NCBI GenBank assembly: GCA_035499655.1
Contig: DATJYL010000026.1
Location: 1-39,526, forward strand
Length of the DNA stretch: 39,526 nucleotides
Direction: 5' to 3'
From: Pirellulales bacterium
GTDB lineage: Bacteria > Planctomycetota > Planctomycetia > Pirellulales > JADZDJ01
In this document: piece after piece, positions 6,701-15,746 of the stretch
Numbering within the stretch: position 1 is the stretch's first letter
Layout of the letters: every line of letters starts with the position of its first letter
Made by a program: the position numbers and the translations under genes
Notes under the pieces: generated by a model
What the model was told of the DNA's origin: nothing
The model's input: the letters and a program-made list of their open reading frames with translations, nothing else
Database searches by the model: none

Positions 6701-7390
6701 ATGCTTGATCTGCTTGTTATCGCCCCGCACCCTGACGACGCCGAACTGGGCATGGGTGGCTCCCTGCTGCGTTTCAAGGATCAGGGTTTGCGCGTGGGCG
6801 TGCTCGATTTAACCGATGGGGAGCCGACGCCATACGGCACGCCGGAACTGCGCGCGCGCGAAACCGCCGCCGCCACGGCCATTTTGCAGCTCGATTGGCG
6901 TGAAAATTTGGGGCTGCCCAACCGCAGTTTGGAAGCCACGCTGGAGGCCCGGCGAAAATTGGCCGAAGTGTTTCGCCGCACCAAACCGAAATGGCTGTTT
7001 GCGCCGTATTGGGTCGACGCCCATCCCGACCACGTAGCGGCCACGCAATTGGTGGAGGCGGCGCGGTTCTGGTCGAAGCTCACCAAAACCGACATATCGG
7101 GCGAGCCGTTTCATCCGGCTCGCATTTTTTATTACTGGTGCGTGCATTTGCGCATGATCGAGCCGCCCACGTTTGTGGTCGACATCAGCCCATACTGGGA
7201 GCGGAAGCGTGCCGCCCTGGAATGCTACGCCAGTCAGTTCATCACGGGGCGTCCACAGGAATCACCCACGTTTATCGATCGGGTGCGCGATCAAGCGGCT
7301 TACTGGGGCTGGTCGATCGGTACAAACTACGGCGAGCCTTTCTGGAGCCGCGAGCCGATTGGCGTGACATCGCTGCGCGATTTTGTGTGA
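6701..7390 (+). CDS. bshB1: Bacillithiol biosynthesis deacetylase BshB1 (PIG-L/LmbE family)
   Basis: 229 residues from ATG 6701. The opening MLDLLVIAPHPDDAELGMGG contains the family zinc motif PHPDDAE, followed by DLTDGEPTPYGTPELRARE, NRSLEAT, PYWVDAHPDHVAA with the second zinc His pair (AHPDH), and a C-terminal GEPFWSREPIGV. BshB1 removes acetyl from N-acetylglucosaminyl-malate, the second step of bacillithiol synthesis, in the cytosol. A start at 6647 is possible, but it only adds residues foreign to the family. No other bacillithiol gene is in the window. The last 64 bp overlap the convergent aminotransferase gene. Confidence 0.9.
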   Translation: MLDLLVIAPHPDDAELGMGGSLLRFKDQGLRVGVLDLTDGEPTPYGTPELRARETAAATAILQLDWRENLGLPNRSLEATLEARRKLAEVFRRTKPKWLFAPYWVDAHPDHVAATQLVEAARFWSKLTKTDISGEPFHPARIFYYWCVHLRMIEPPTFVVDISPYWERKRAALECYASQFITGRPQESPTFIDRVRDQAAYWGWSIGTNYGEPFWSREPIGVTSLRDFV

Positions 7391-8607
7391 ACCCGCGGCC
7401 CAGGCCACGTTTTCGGCCAAACGGAAGCAGACACTTCGTCGGCTAAATGACGCAGCTCGAAATCCGGCATTTCGCCGTAACAGGGCAAGTTCACAATCAG
7501 GGGCAACATGGCCTCGGCCATGGTCGCGCGCAATTCGGGGCGATCAGCCGGCGGCGGAACCACGTACAAGCTGTGGGCCCGCGAAGCGTCAAAACCAGCG
7601 TTGAAGAGCCGCAGAATCAATCGATCCGGCTCGTCATGCAGCACCGGAAAGACCCAAAAACTGTGCTCTTTCGATCGCGAGCCGGTGCTGGGCACGGTGG
7701 GGGGCAAGAGCGACAACAATCGCTCGCCGCGCTGTGTGCGGCGCGCCAACGTGCGGCGGTTGAAAAAAGCGATGCGGCGATGCATGAGCGCCAACAGCGG
7801 CGCCGAAGGTTGCCGGCGGATGAGGGGCAGCAATTCCGGACCAGGAAAACCGCGCGTCAAACCGGTGACAAACCGTTCCGGGTCCTGACCTAGCAATCGC
7901 ATGGTCCACACCAAAGCGGCGAACGGCAATCCGTACGACATCAATTTCATCAGGCCGTATTTGAAAACACGCTTGGCAAACGCTTCGCGCAATTGCAGGG
8001 GATATTCCGCTTCCAATTGCCGCATGCGCGACAGCACCTCCGCATCGCGCACGCACAGCAGTGCGCCCCCCAAGGCCGTGGCCGTTTTAATCGTTCCGAA
8101 GCTGAACATCGTGACATCGGCCTGCGGGTGCCCCGTATAATGCCGACCGGCAAACGCTTGGGCACAATCTTCAGCAACGAACAAACCATGTTGCCGGGCA
8201 ACTTCCAAAATGGGTTCCAGCGGTTGCCGTGTGCCGAATAAGTGGGCGACCAAAATTGCCCTGGTACGGGGAGAAACGGCGCGCTCCAAACTTTCCCGAT
8301 CGACCGATAAATCGTCCGGATCCACGTCGACGGGCACCGGTACGAGGCCGTGCGCTTCGATAATCCGGACCATGTCGGGAATGGTAATGGCCGATACCAG
8401 CACCTCGCTCCCCGGCGGCAGTGCCAGGGCTTTCAACCACAGATCGAAGCCGGTGCGCACCGAGAGGCAAGCGAAAGCATCACAGGCGGCGGACCACAGG
8501 TCTTCCAGATCGTCGGCCAATGCGGCCCGATTCCACTGCGTGAGGCAATCGCGCAGTGCGCTGCCCAAATCGGACCAACGAATATCTAACCGCTTACGAA
8601 CCCACAT
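7327..8607 (-). CDS. DegT/DnrJ/EryC1-type PLP aminotransferase
   Basis: 426 residues. Residues 50-180 match the DegT fold: TGFDLWLKALALPPGSEVLV, DMVRIIEAHGLVPVPVDVDP, RAILVAHLFGTRQPL, VAEDCAQAFAG, then SFGTIKTATALGGAL with the probable PLP-binding lysine. These enzymes usually aminate nucleotide-sugar ketones for cell-surface glycans. The substrate here is unknown. The C-terminal 30 residues (KTWPGPRVHTKSR...) are antisense to the end of bshB1, and the last true domain residues probably end before this. No sugar-biosynthesis cluster is adjacent. Confidence 0.85.
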   Translation of the reverse strand: MWVRKRLDIRWSDLGSALRDCLTQWNRAALADDLEDLWSAACDAFACLSVRTGFDLWLKALALPPGSEVLVSAITIPDMVRIIEAHGLVPVPVDVDPDDLSVDRESLERAVSPRTRAILVAHLFGTRQPLEPILEVARQHGLFVAEDCAQAFAGRHYTGHPQADVTMFSFGTIKTATALGGALLCVRDAEVLSRMRQLEAEYPLQLREAFAKRVFKYGLMKLMSYGLPFAALVWTMRLLGQDPERFVTGLTRGFPGPELLPLIRRQPSAPLLALMHRRIAFFNRRTLARRTQRGERLLSLLPPTVPSTGSRSKEHSFWVFPVLHDEPDRLILRLFNAGFDASRAHSLYVVPPPADRPELRATMAEAMLPLIVNLPCYGEMPDFELRHLADEVSASVWPKTWPGPRVHTKSRSDVTPIGSRLQKGSP

Positions 8608-9557
8608 TTTATTTCCTTACGGGTTCATGAATTGGGCGGGCGGCGGAATATATCTTTCGAATCGTCGCGGAAAGCAGTTTTCAAATCCTCCGCGAAAGCA
8701 ACTTTCGTAACCGTCATTGTGTGCTAGCATTCCAAAACTTGCAACGGGAGGGGGCGAACGTTCGAAAGCCAAACCGCGACAGCCGCAAGAACTGTCGCTG
8801 ACCTACCTCTGCGTGTTGACCTGTGACTTCGATACGGGCAACCCGGCCGCTGCCGCGGCAGTTACTTTGCCTAATTATTTTTCGGACTCGGCAGCCCCGC
8901 GTTGATAGCAAGGCTGCAGAGAAACCGTGCAGGATAAGAAAATTAGTTAGAGAAGACAAACCGATTTTGCCGATAACGCGGACGCACCCCGATGGCCGGT
9001 TTACAGCCGGGTTTCGGGACGGCGGGGGCAACCTCTTTCAGCCTGCGGTTATCTCATGATGCGTTTGGCGATAGCCATCGGCGTACTCATCTTAATTTGC
9101 GGTTGAGGCATTTTGCCGCAAAACGGTTAAGGAATTGTCAGACCGCGCTCCGTGTCCGCAGCTGACTAAGATGGCGGCGCTATCGCTCTTGGAACGTAGC
9201 GACGAGGCGGCGGGCGAAGTCCGGTCACTGGCATGTCCTTCTTCAGGGCCCATCATATCGGCCCCGATACCGGCTTGAACAGCACTTTGGAAAAATGATC
9301 CTATTCTCGCGATGATGCCCGAAAAGACGGCTGGCCGGGCAGCATGCAATGCAGCACCGGATTGATTCGCTTCCATTGCTACAACAGCATCGGCGGAATT
9401 CGGATGGCCGTTGTCCGCGCCGGCGAAAGCGGAGTGGTGTCTGGGTGGGCAACAAACCGATAAGAAGCAGTGGCGGCGGTGTCTCGATAGCAGCGGCCGA
9501 CGGATCGACCGCACTGAGAGCAAGCACGCCGGGAAGCCAAATCGGGAGCCACGAACT
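8608..9557. other. 950-bp stretch without a convincing gene
   Basis: It contains a short imperfect direct repeat near 8666-8709 (GCGGAAAGCAGTTTTC / GCGAAAGCAACTTTCG). Frames on both strands are low in protein-like composition, and a 16-residue hydrophobic frame at 9057 is too short to support. The A/T-rich 8860-8960 part could hold promoters. Nothing else can be claimed. Confidence 0.5.
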
Positions 9558-9809
9558 GTGTCGCACGACATCAACGTACTGGCGCTGGTCAAGGGAAACG
9601 AACGGTACATTTTTCTGTACGACGACGCCAGTCGAGCTGAAGCGCTCCGCACGTTGGGACGCTATGCTTCGAACCCGGAATTGAGCTTCTCCTGGTACGA
9701 TGCCGCGGTGCTGAGCCAGAAAATTCGTCAAAGCACCGCCGCAGCGCCCCACAAACCCGTGCGCCGCTTCGAACTGCCGCTGCCTACCGACGTCGACCGT
9801 GAAGAGTAA
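9558..9809 (+). CDS. 83-residue conserved hypothetical protein upstream of xerC
   Basis: GTG 9558 has a GGGAG site 9 nt upstream. The core, DINVLALVKGNERYIFLY, DDASRAEALRTLGRYA and NPELSFSWYDAAVLSQKIRQ, resembles a small soluble alpha/beta protein that I recall from other planctomycetes, always without a function. The proline-rich tail (RRFELPLPTD) looks disordered. A longer frame reaching 9411 adds only low-complexity residues, so the GTG is preferred. It precedes xerC by 63 bp on the same strand and may share its transcript. Confidence 0.65.
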   Translation: MSHDINVLALVKGNERYIFLYDDASRAEALRTLGRYASNPELSFSWYDAAVLSQKIRQSTAAAPHKPVRRFELPLPTDVDREE

Positions 9810-9872
9810 GCTGGGGGTAAGGCCTCTGCGCTTTGACCTGCCGCTGCTTGCCGCCAACAGCCTGCTGCGTCC

Positions 9873-10772
9873 ATGCAAAACGCCATCGAACGCTTTTTGC
9901 AGTATCTGCGCGTCGAGCGAAACGCCTCCGAACTAACGATCAAAAGCTACCGCGAAGATTTGCAGTGCCTGGTGGCGTACCTCACTGAAACCGGGGGCCC
10001 CTGCCCAGCGCCCACGGCCATTAGCACGCTCGACCTGCGTGGTTACGTGGCCAGCCTGCACGAGGCGAATTTCGCCAAGACCACGATCGCGCGCCGATTG
10101 GCTTCGACACGGAGCTTTTTTCGGTTTGGGCAGCGCGAAGGCTGGTCGACGTCAAATCCCGCCAAGCCGCTGCGAAATCCGCGCAAGCCGCGCGACCTGC
10201 CGCACTTTTTGTCCAGCGACGAATTGAACCGACTGCTGGAAACGCCGCCCGCGAATCAACCATTTGGATTGCGCGATCGGGCGCTGCTGGAAACACTGTA
10301 TTCCGCCGGGCTGCGCGTGAGCGAACTCGTGGGCCTGAACGACGACGATCTGGACGCAGCGGCCGGCGTGATTCGGGTTCGGGGCAAAGGGCGCAAAGAG
10401 CGGTTATCACCACTGGGATCATTCGCCGAAAAAGCGATTAGCCGTTGGATGAAGGTGCGGAAGCTGGAAGGGGCATTGGCTCGCCAGCCGCGGCGGCCCG
10501 TATTCACCAATAAATTCGGCCGCCGCTTGACGACACGGAGCGTAGGGCGGCTGTTGGAGAAGTATCTGAAAATGGCGGGGCTCGATCGCCGCACCACCCC
10601 GCACACTTTGCGGCACAGCTTCGCCACGCATTTGCTTGATCGGGGGGCCGATATCCGCAGCGTGCAGGAACTGCTGGGCCACAAAAGCCTGGCGACGACG
10701 CAAATTTACACGCACCTGAGCACCGCCGGCATCCGCAAGGCGTATGAAAAAGCGCATCCGCGGGCAAAATAG
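9873..10772 (+). CDS. xerC: Site-specific tyrosine recombinase XerC-type
   Basis: 299 residues, full length for the family. Catalytic residues are Arg148 (SAGLRVSEL), Lys172 (RGKGRKER), His244 and Arg247 ([10 protein letters not shown]), His270 (LGHKSLATT) and Tyr279 (TQIYTHL). The N-terminal SAM-like domain covers residues 1-90. The ending [11 protein letters not shown] is closer to XerC than to XerD. It resolves chromosome dimers at dif together with a partner recombinase. Its stop codon TAG is the first unit of a heptamer array shared with the next, convergent gene. It is the housekeeping recombinase, unlike the element integrase at 4332. Confidence 0.92.
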   Translation: MQNAIERFLQYLRVERNASELTIKSYREDLQCLVAYLTETGGPCPAPTAISTLDLRGYVASLHEANFAKTTIARRLASTRSFFRFGQREGWSTSNPAKPLRNPRKPRDLPHFLSSDELNRLLETPPANQPFGLRDRALLETLYSAGLRVSELVGLNDDDLDAAAGVIRVRGKGRKERLSPLGSFAEKAISRWMKVRKLEGALARQPRRPVFTNKFGRRLTTRSVGRLLEKYLKMAGLDRRTTPHTLRHSFATHLLDRGADIRSVQELLGHKSLATTQIYTHLSTAGIRKAYEKAHPRAK

Positions 10773-10826
10773 CGATTAGCAACTAACCCGGCGCAGAATG
10801 GTTGTCCGAGCTAGCCGCTAATCGCT
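10771..10826. terminator. Inverted heptamer array between convergent xerC and response regulator
   Basis: AGCGATTAGC (10771-10780) and GCTAATCGCT (10817-10826) are perfect inverted arms, built from 7-bp units (TAGCGAT, TAGCAAC on one side; GATTAGC, GGCTAGC on the other strand). Each unit carries a stop triplet. The layout suggests a two-way terminator; there is no long T run. Confidence 0.5.
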
Positions 10827-10837
10827 AATTGCTTCTA

Positions 10838-11470
10838 TTACACCAAGCTTTTGCGCACGGCCCACACCGCGGCCTGGGTGCGATCGGTCACGGCGATTTT
10901 ACGTAGGATGTTTTGCACGTGTTCCTTGACGGTTTCCACGCTGATGCCCAACGAACGGCCGATTTCCTTATTGCTTAGCCCGAGTGCAATGTGCCGCAGC
11001 ACTTGCAATTCGCGCTGGGTCAAAGGAATATCTTCGTCGTTACTGCTCTCGCGGGTGGCCATGGTGGCTTGCACGCGTCGCAACTCGCCGGTGCGTGTGG
11101 CGGGTTGGCCGGCGGCGGCCGAGTTAATGGCCGAAACCAACTCGCTCTTCGTGGAGCCCTTGAGAACATAATCGCAGGCGCCTTGGGCGACGGCTCGGGC
11201 CACGTACGTGGGGTTATCGTAAGTCGAAAGCATGACGACTCGTTGATCCGGACGGTCGCGCCGAATTCGCTCCAGGGCTTCCAATCCGTCGGAATCGGGC
11301 ATGCGAATGTCCAACAAAACCACGTCAGGCTTGTGCTTTTTGGTCAGCTTGACCGCTTCATCGCCGCTTTTGGCTTCGGCGACGATTTTAATATCGGTGC
11401 CGCTCAACAAACTGGCCAAACCGCGCCGCACGACTTCGTGATCGTCTGCCACCAACACTTTAACACTCAT
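10838..11470 (-). CDS. NarL/FixJ-family response regulator
   Basis: 210 residues from ATG 11470, with GGAGG 6 nt upstream. An N-terminal receiver domain begins SVKVLVADDHEVVRRG, has the phosphoacceptor Asp in DVVLLDIRMPD, the Thr/Ser switch (MLSTYDN) and the conserved Lys in YVLKGSTKSEL. A LuxR-type helix-turn-helix follows (LTQRELQVLRHIALGLSNKEI, then SVETVKEHVQNILRKI). It should act as a phosphorylation-controlled transcription factor. No histidine kinase is adjacent, so it is an orphan regulator with unknown targets. Confidence 0.93.
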   Translation of the reverse strand: MSVKVLVADDHEVVRRGLASLLSGTDIKIVAEAKSGDEAVKLTKKHKPDVVLLDIRMPDSDGLEALERIRRDRPDQRVVMLSTYDNPTYVARAVAQGACDYVLKGSTKSELVSAINSAAAGQPATRTGELRRVQATMATRESSNDEDIPLTQRELQVLRHIALGLSNKEIGRSLGISVETVKEHVQNILRKIAVTDRTQAAVWAVRKSLV

Positions 11471-11849
11471 GAAATCCTCCCGTGTGAAACCGAGCCAAAC
11501 GCAACTCGCCACAAGCTGCATTCAACCGGCAAAAAAACCGCAGGCATCCGCCGCTTTTCGCGGGCTGTTCAATCATGAAACGGGACGCCTGATGCCCCTT
11601 TCAATACTTTTGGCCTCTGAAAGAATCTGCGTTGATAGTTCCTGTATTAACCGTTTTGGAAAGGGGTAGGCCCAACCCCTCTTCCTCCATCATAAGCAGG
11701 TAAAGGCATATTGAACAGCCTCTGGAGTGCATTTTGTAAGGATGCGGGAAACCGAAGTTCGCGAATACAACATTGCATATCACGGCATCAAACGCCAACT
11801 TTTTTGTTTGACAACGGATGCGGCTCGCAAGAACAAACAGCGCTTGCGT
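11471..11849. other. Gap between response regulator and pheS
   Basis: 379 bp without a convincing gene. A short hairpin (AGGGGT/ACCCCT around TGGGCCT on the minus strand, about 11665-11685) might slow transcription from pheS, but it is not followed by a clear T run. The promoter of the response regulator must lie near 11480-11560. The 65-residue frame at 11601-11798 has no ribosome-binding site and no recognisable content. Confidence 0.4.
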
Positions 11850-12914
11850 TTAGAATTGGCGCAAAAAGCGGACGTCGTTGCGATAGAATTCGCGAATATC
11901 GGCGACGCCGTGTCGACGAGCGCAGACGCGCTCCACGCCCAGGCCGAATGCAAAGCCGGTGACTTCTTCCGGATTGTATCCGACGGCCCGCAGCACGTGC
12001 GGATCGACCATGCCGGCCCCGCCCATTTCGACATAGCGCGTTTTGCCGCCGACGGTTTCCCAGGCCATGTCGACTTCTACGCTGGGCTCGGTGAACGGAA
12101 AAAAAGAGGGGCGAAAGCGAATGTGCACGTCGTGCCCCAAAAAACTGGCCGCGAACAGCCGGAGGACGCTTTTCAAATCGGCCATCGTGACATGCTTGTC
12201 GATCAGCAAGCCTTCGATTTGATGAAACATGGGGTAATGGGTGGCGTCGGCATCGTCGGGGCGGTACACCCGCCCCAGGGAAATGATTCGCACCGGCGGC
12301 GGTTGCTTTTCCATCACCCGAATTTGCACCGTGCTCGTTTGACTGCGCAGCAGCATTGGCCCCGTATTCCCGACATTGGCCGCCGCCAAATAAAAATTCT
12401 CGAGCGGATCGCGAGCCGGATGCGAAGCGGGAATGTTCAGGGCCTCGAAGTTGTGCCATTCGTCCTCGACTTCCGGGCCATCGGCCACGGTGAAGCCCAG
12501 CCGGCCCATGATGTCTTTCAGCTCTTCAATGGTCTGGGTCAGCGGATGCAAGTGCCCCATGAGGAGTGGATAGCGGCCTTTTTCCAATTCCCGTCCGCCA
12601 GGCAGCGTGGGATCGAATAGGGGCGCGCCGGGACTGCTATGCGTCGCCGCCCCGCCGGCTGCCAACCGCTCCTGTGCCGCCGCCAGCGCCGCTTCCAATT
12701 GAGTTTTGACTTCGTTGAAGCGCTTGCCCGCCGCCGGCTTGTCAGACCGTTCGACTTCGGCGAGACGCTGCTGAACAGATTTAAGCAATCCGTTTTTTGC
12801 GCCTAAGAATTCGATTCGCTGGTCTTCGAGTGTGGCAGCATCTTGCGCATCTCGAAAGGCGGCTATGCCTGCTGCAACTCCATTTAATTCACTCAAGAAT
12901 TCATTTAACGTCAT
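11850..12914 (-). CDS. pheS: Phenylalanyl-tRNA synthetase alpha subunit
   Basis: 354 residues, normal for bacterial PheS. The N-terminal coiled coil (residues 1-90) contains [20 protein letters not shown]. The class II core carries [19 protein letters not shown], the motif 2 region [21 protein letters not shown], then [16 protein letters not shown] and motif 3 [11 protein letters not shown]. It joins phenylalanine to tRNA-Phe as an alpha2/beta2 enzyme with PheT. A pheT gene would often follow. Here the next gene downstream on the strand is the response regulator 379 bp away, so pheT must be elsewhere. ATG 12914 has GAGG nearby. Confidence 0.95.
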   Translation of the reverse strand: MTLNEFLSELNGVAAGIAAFRDAQDAATLEDQRIEFLGAKNGLLKSVQQRLAEVERSDKPAAGKRFNEVKTQLEAALAAAQERLAAGGAATHSSPGAPLFDPTLPGGRELEKGRYPLLMGHLHPLTQTIEELKDIMGRLGFTVADGPEVEDEWHNFEALNIPASHPARDPLENFYLAAANVGNTGPMLLRSQTSTVQIRVMEKQPPPVRIISLGRVYRPDDADATHYPMFHQIEGLLIDKHVTMADLKSVLRLFAASFLGHDVHIRFRPSFFPFTEPSVEVDMAWETVGGKTRYVEMGGAGMVDPHVLRAVGYNPEEVTGFAFGLGVERVCARRHGVADIREFYRNDVRFLRQF

Positions 12915-12999
12915 GTGAGGCCTCGCGCTGCCGATGAGCAGATTTCGAGCCTACCACAACCTGTGGATTTGCCGCCAGAGGGCGTTGAGATTAGCGACT

Positions 13000-13485
13000 T
13001 CAGCCCACCCGCGGAGAACTGGCCACAGGAATCATGTCAGGCAGCATTGCCAGCCAAGCGCGAACACGGCCGGGCACATCAACCTCGGTCGGCACTTGGC
13101 CGACGATGCGCAATTGCAGAGTCGAAAGCATGCGGTGCAGCGATTGCAAGCGGCTGAGCGCGTCGGCAAGAAATTGTGCGGTTTCGGCATCGTTCAAATT
13201 GTGGTGCAACAAATCAACGGATTCGGCCGTGCGATGTCGGGTTAATTGCACGAGCCGGCCGCAATGGGCCTTGTAGAGGCGGCCGTTCAGAAAGGCGCGG
13301 CGCAGTTGATTGGCCGCGTTGAACTGATACACGACTTGCTGGCCGAAGAAGAAGCTGGCGGCCCCATCGCGGCGAAAGCCGGCCACAATCGGCTCCTCGC
13401 AGCCCGCGGCCGCCAATTCGACGCGTGCCGCCAAAGCGGTGGCCTGGCGGAGCAAATCTTCGCGGTTTACTTCTTCGCGCGCCAT
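13000..13485 (-). CDS. Conserved hypothetical protein
   Basis: 161 residues from ATG 13485. It opens MAREEVNREDLLRQATALAA, then EPIVAGFRRDGAASFFFGQQ and YQFNAANQLRRAFLNGRLYKA, followed by a helical region (NLNDAETAQFLADALSRLQSL) and a C-terminal beta-like end (RIVGQVPTEVDV). The mixture looks like a small soluble enzyme-like or binding domain. I recall similar planctomycete hypotheticals but no function. It sits between pheS and the HD-GYP gene, all on the minus strand with short gaps, and may be co-transcribed with them. Confidence 0.7.
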   Translation of the reverse strand: MAREEVNREDLLRQATALAARVELAAAGCEEPIVAGFRRDGAASFFFGQQVVYQFNAANQLRRAFLNGRLYKAHCGRLVQLTRHRTAESVDLLHHNLNDAETAQFLADALSRLQSLHRMLSTLQLRIVGQVPTEVDVPGRVRAWLAMLPDMIPVASSPRVG

Positions 13486-13568
13486 CGGCGGAGCTCGGCA
13501 AGGTAAAGCATGGCACATTTCGCAATGCTGCCATTATCACGCGCAGAAAAAGAGGCGCGAAGCAGAAT

Positions 13569-15272
13569 TTACGTGATCAGGGCCAGCTCGGAATCTTCCA
13601 ATTCAGATTCCTCAGTTTTTTCGGTATGCTCAACCCGTGCAACTTTGTCGCGAATCGCGAAGAACGCTTGGATTACCTGCGGATCCCATTGGCAGGCCGC
13701 ACCGTTTTGCAAAATGGCTTCCAATTTTTCGTCCGACATGCCTTTGCGGTACGGCCTGTCACGGGTCATGGCGTCAAATGCATCGGCCACCGCCACGATG
13801 CGGGCGTACAGCGGAATTTCCTGGCCGGCCAATCCCATGGGGTAACCCGACCCGTCCCACGACTCGTGATGATGGCGGACGACGGGCAAGACCTGATCGA
13901 GCTGCTTCAGGTCTTTGAGAATTCGGTATCCAATTTCCGCGTGCAGCTTGATGTGCTCGTATTCGGCGATGGTAAGCTTGCCGGGTTTGCGGAGCACTTG
14001 GTCGTCGATGCCGATCTTGCCGATGTCGTGCAAAAGTCCGCCCAGATACACGGTTTCCATTTCGTGTCGTTTGCAACCGAGTTGGTCGGCGAGCTGGACG
14101 GCGATTTGAGCCACCCGGGTACTGTGCCCACAGGTGTAGGGATCTTTGGCATCGATGGCGGAAGTCAAAGCTTGGACAACCCCGGCGAGAAAATCCGCCT
14201 GTTTTCGGTACAGATCCAAGTTGCCGGCATGAATTCCCAAAATGGTGGCAACGGAGGAAAGCAAGCTAATCTCGGACGATCCAAATTCGCTTTTTTGAAC
14301 TTCGTTGAAGGCGGCCAGCCATCCGAATAGATTTTCGCCTTCCGTAAGCGGCACAATGACCGCTTGCTGGATCGCTGTCAGCGGCCAATTCGCGCCGCGC
14401 GAATCGGCATTAATCACCTGCGGACATTTTTGATCGACCAAATCCAAATGCTCGATCATGCGGCAAAACTGGTACCGGTCGATCGCACTGTGCCCGAATT
14501 GCAAATACGTAGATTGCCGAGAATTGTTTGCCGCGGCTTCGCCCTCTCCTTCCGTGCACGGCAAGAGCTCCAACACAAACCCGTCGGCGGCAATGGCCTC
14601 GGCCAGCCACGAAAGCGCTTTCTGGCCAAGATCTTCGATCGAATCCGATATTTTTAATTTTTGGGTCAGTCCATAGAGCAGGTTGAGCTCTTCGTAGGAG
14701 GCGGACAGGCGGGACGAAAGATCGTGAATTTCGCGCTGCATTTGAGAAGCGCGAAATTCCGAGGCGAAACGCGTAGCCGCCAGTTCCGCCAAGTGCAGCA
14801 GTCGATTGGAATCCCTAGCGCTTTGCCCAGCGGCCCAGAGGCGTGCCTCCTGGGCATCGCCCCCCAGCGAAGTGATCGCGCGCATGATGGTGGCTTCATC
14901 GGCGGAATGAATCAGAAATGTGGCCAGCGCCACATAGCGCGGCGGCTCGTCTTCCACCAAGGGAATGGCGAGCACCACGACGGGGTCTGACTCGGCAATA
15001 TATTCCGCTCGGCCGTTTCGCAATACGGCGCGGCATAGTTCCAGTTGGTTTTGTAGATTACTGCCGGGCAAGAAATCTCCCCGGCATAAACAATCGCCGG
15101 TAACAACATCGAGGACAGAAAACTTGGCGTCGAAACACAACTCCAGCGATTGACACAAGTCCTGCAAGAGGCGGAGCCGATCTCCGGACTTAGTTGGTCC
15201 GGCACCGCGCTCCGCAGGCCCATCGCTATTGTGCGTGGATATTGATTGTATTTTCGATCCGATTTTGCTCAT
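13569..15272 (-). CDS. GAF plus HD-GYP domain protein, putative cyclic-di-GMP phosphodiesterase
   Basis: 567 residues. Residues 1-330 are sensory and contain GAF-like segments (LWLAEAIAADGFVLELL-type core, QQAVIVPLTEGENLFGWLA). Residues 360-545 are an HD-GYP domain: DPYTCGHSTRVAQIAV, LGGLLHDIGKIGI with the HD metal pair, VVRHHHESWDGSGYP with the GYP signature, and VADAFDAMTRDRPYRKG. Such enzymes hydrolyse cyclic di-GMP, and the GAF part probably controls activity. No transmembrane segment is visible, so it is likely cytosolic. ATG 15272 is preferred over GTG 15275. It heads a minus-strand run toward pheS. Confidence 0.92.
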   Translation of the reverse strand: MSKIGSKIQSISTHNSDGPAERGAGPTKSGDRLRLLQDLCQSLELCFDAKFSVLDVVTGDCLCRGDFLPGSNLQNQLELCRAVLRNGRAEYIAESDPVVVLAIPLVEDEPPRYVALATFLIHSADEATIMRAITSLGGDAQEARLWAAGQSARDSNRLLHLAELAATRFASEFRASQMQREIHDLSSRLSASYEELNLLYGLTQKLKISDSIEDLGQKALSWLAEAIAADGFVLELLPCTEGEGEAAANNSRQSTYLQFGHSAIDRYQFCRMIEHLDLVDQKCPQVINADSRGANWPLTAIQQAVIVPLTEGENLFGWLAAFNEVQKSEFGSSEISLLSSVATILGIHAGNLDLYRKQADFLAGVVQALTSAIDAKDPYTCGHSTRVAQIAVQLADQLGCKRHEMETVYLGGLLHDIGKIGIDDQVLRKPGKLTIAEYEHIKLHAEIGYRILKDLKQLDQVLPVVRHHHESWDGSGYPMGLAGQEIPLYARIVAVADAFDAMTRDRPYRKGMSDEKLEAILQNGAACQWDPQVIQAFFAIRDKVARVEHTEKTEESELEDSELALIT

Positions 15273-15358
15273 CACCGTTCCCTGTGCAATCCCATGAGAA
15301 TGTGGGAGTTGCCACGTCGAGACGTAACATCACCCCAAGTTAGACCCGCCTTAGGTTT

Positions 15359-15583
15359 TTGGAACCCGAACGTCCTTCGGACCTTAAATGGCTGTCCATC
15401 TATGGTGGCGAAAGCATTGGGGATGACCCTTCAACACTCTACGTCAAAGGGGGAAACTGGCAAAAGCGATGGGTCAATTCGGAGCATTCTGAGCAATTTG
15501 CTTCTGAAATCAGCGAAATTCCAGCCGCCGAACCGTTTGAGCCAAACGCATTGGAACAACAAGAGGAACCGTTCCAAATGTAA
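15359..15583 (+). CDS. Possible small acidic protein or gene remnant
   Basis: A 74-residue frame from TTG 15359 (LEPERPSDLKWLSIYGGES ... KGGNWQKRWVNSEHSEQF) with an acidic tail. Composition is protein-like, but there is no ribosome-binding site, and a different frame just upstream (from ATG 15293) also looks peptide-like, so it may be a frameshifted remnant. It overlaps an opposing frame at 15510-15725. It lies in the 474-bp gap between the HD-GYP and M50 genes. Confidence 0.3.
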   Translation: MEPERPSDLKWLSIYGGESIGDDPSTLYVKGGNWQKRWVNSEHSEQFASEISEIPAAEPFEPNALEQQEEPFQM

Positions 15584-15725
15584 CAGTCGTGCGGACGGTT
15601 TCGGGTCGATTCTCCAACCCATCCGCTAGGGGAGACCGCAGGTCTGGCGACTCCAGGCACCCCTGGCGAGAACACTGGGCGCAAAAAAGAAGAATTCCAA
15701 CGATGAATGGATGGCGAAAAAACAC
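15510..15725 (-). CDS. Possible small secreted protein
   Basis: 71 residues beginning MFFRHPFIVGILLFCAQCSR, which reads like a short signal or lipoprotein peptide, followed by a polar, Arg/Val-rich remainder with no recognisable domain. It is antisense to the frame at 15359-15583, so at most one is likely real. Neither is well supported. Confidence 0.25.
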   Translation of the reverse strand: MFFRHPFIVGILLFCAQCSRQGCLESPDLRSPLADGLENRPETVRTTVTFGTVPLVVPMRLAQTVRRLEFR

Positions 15726-15746
15726 CTGAGAAGCCAGAGAAAACAG

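Noticed and set aside
11727-12620. 297-codon plus-strand frame opposite pheS
   Set aside because: Antisense to a complete PheS with all motifs; no ribosome-binding site or recognisable domain.
12622-12633. GGCGCGCCGGGA, a partial match to the 16-bp palindrome inside pheS
   Set aside because: Only 12 of 16 bases match, the left arm is absent, and the bases encode an ordinary PheS segment, so chance is sufficient.
13425-14330. 301-codon plus-strand frame opposite the HD-GYP gene
   Set aside because: Mirror of a conserved catalytic domain; no independent evidence.
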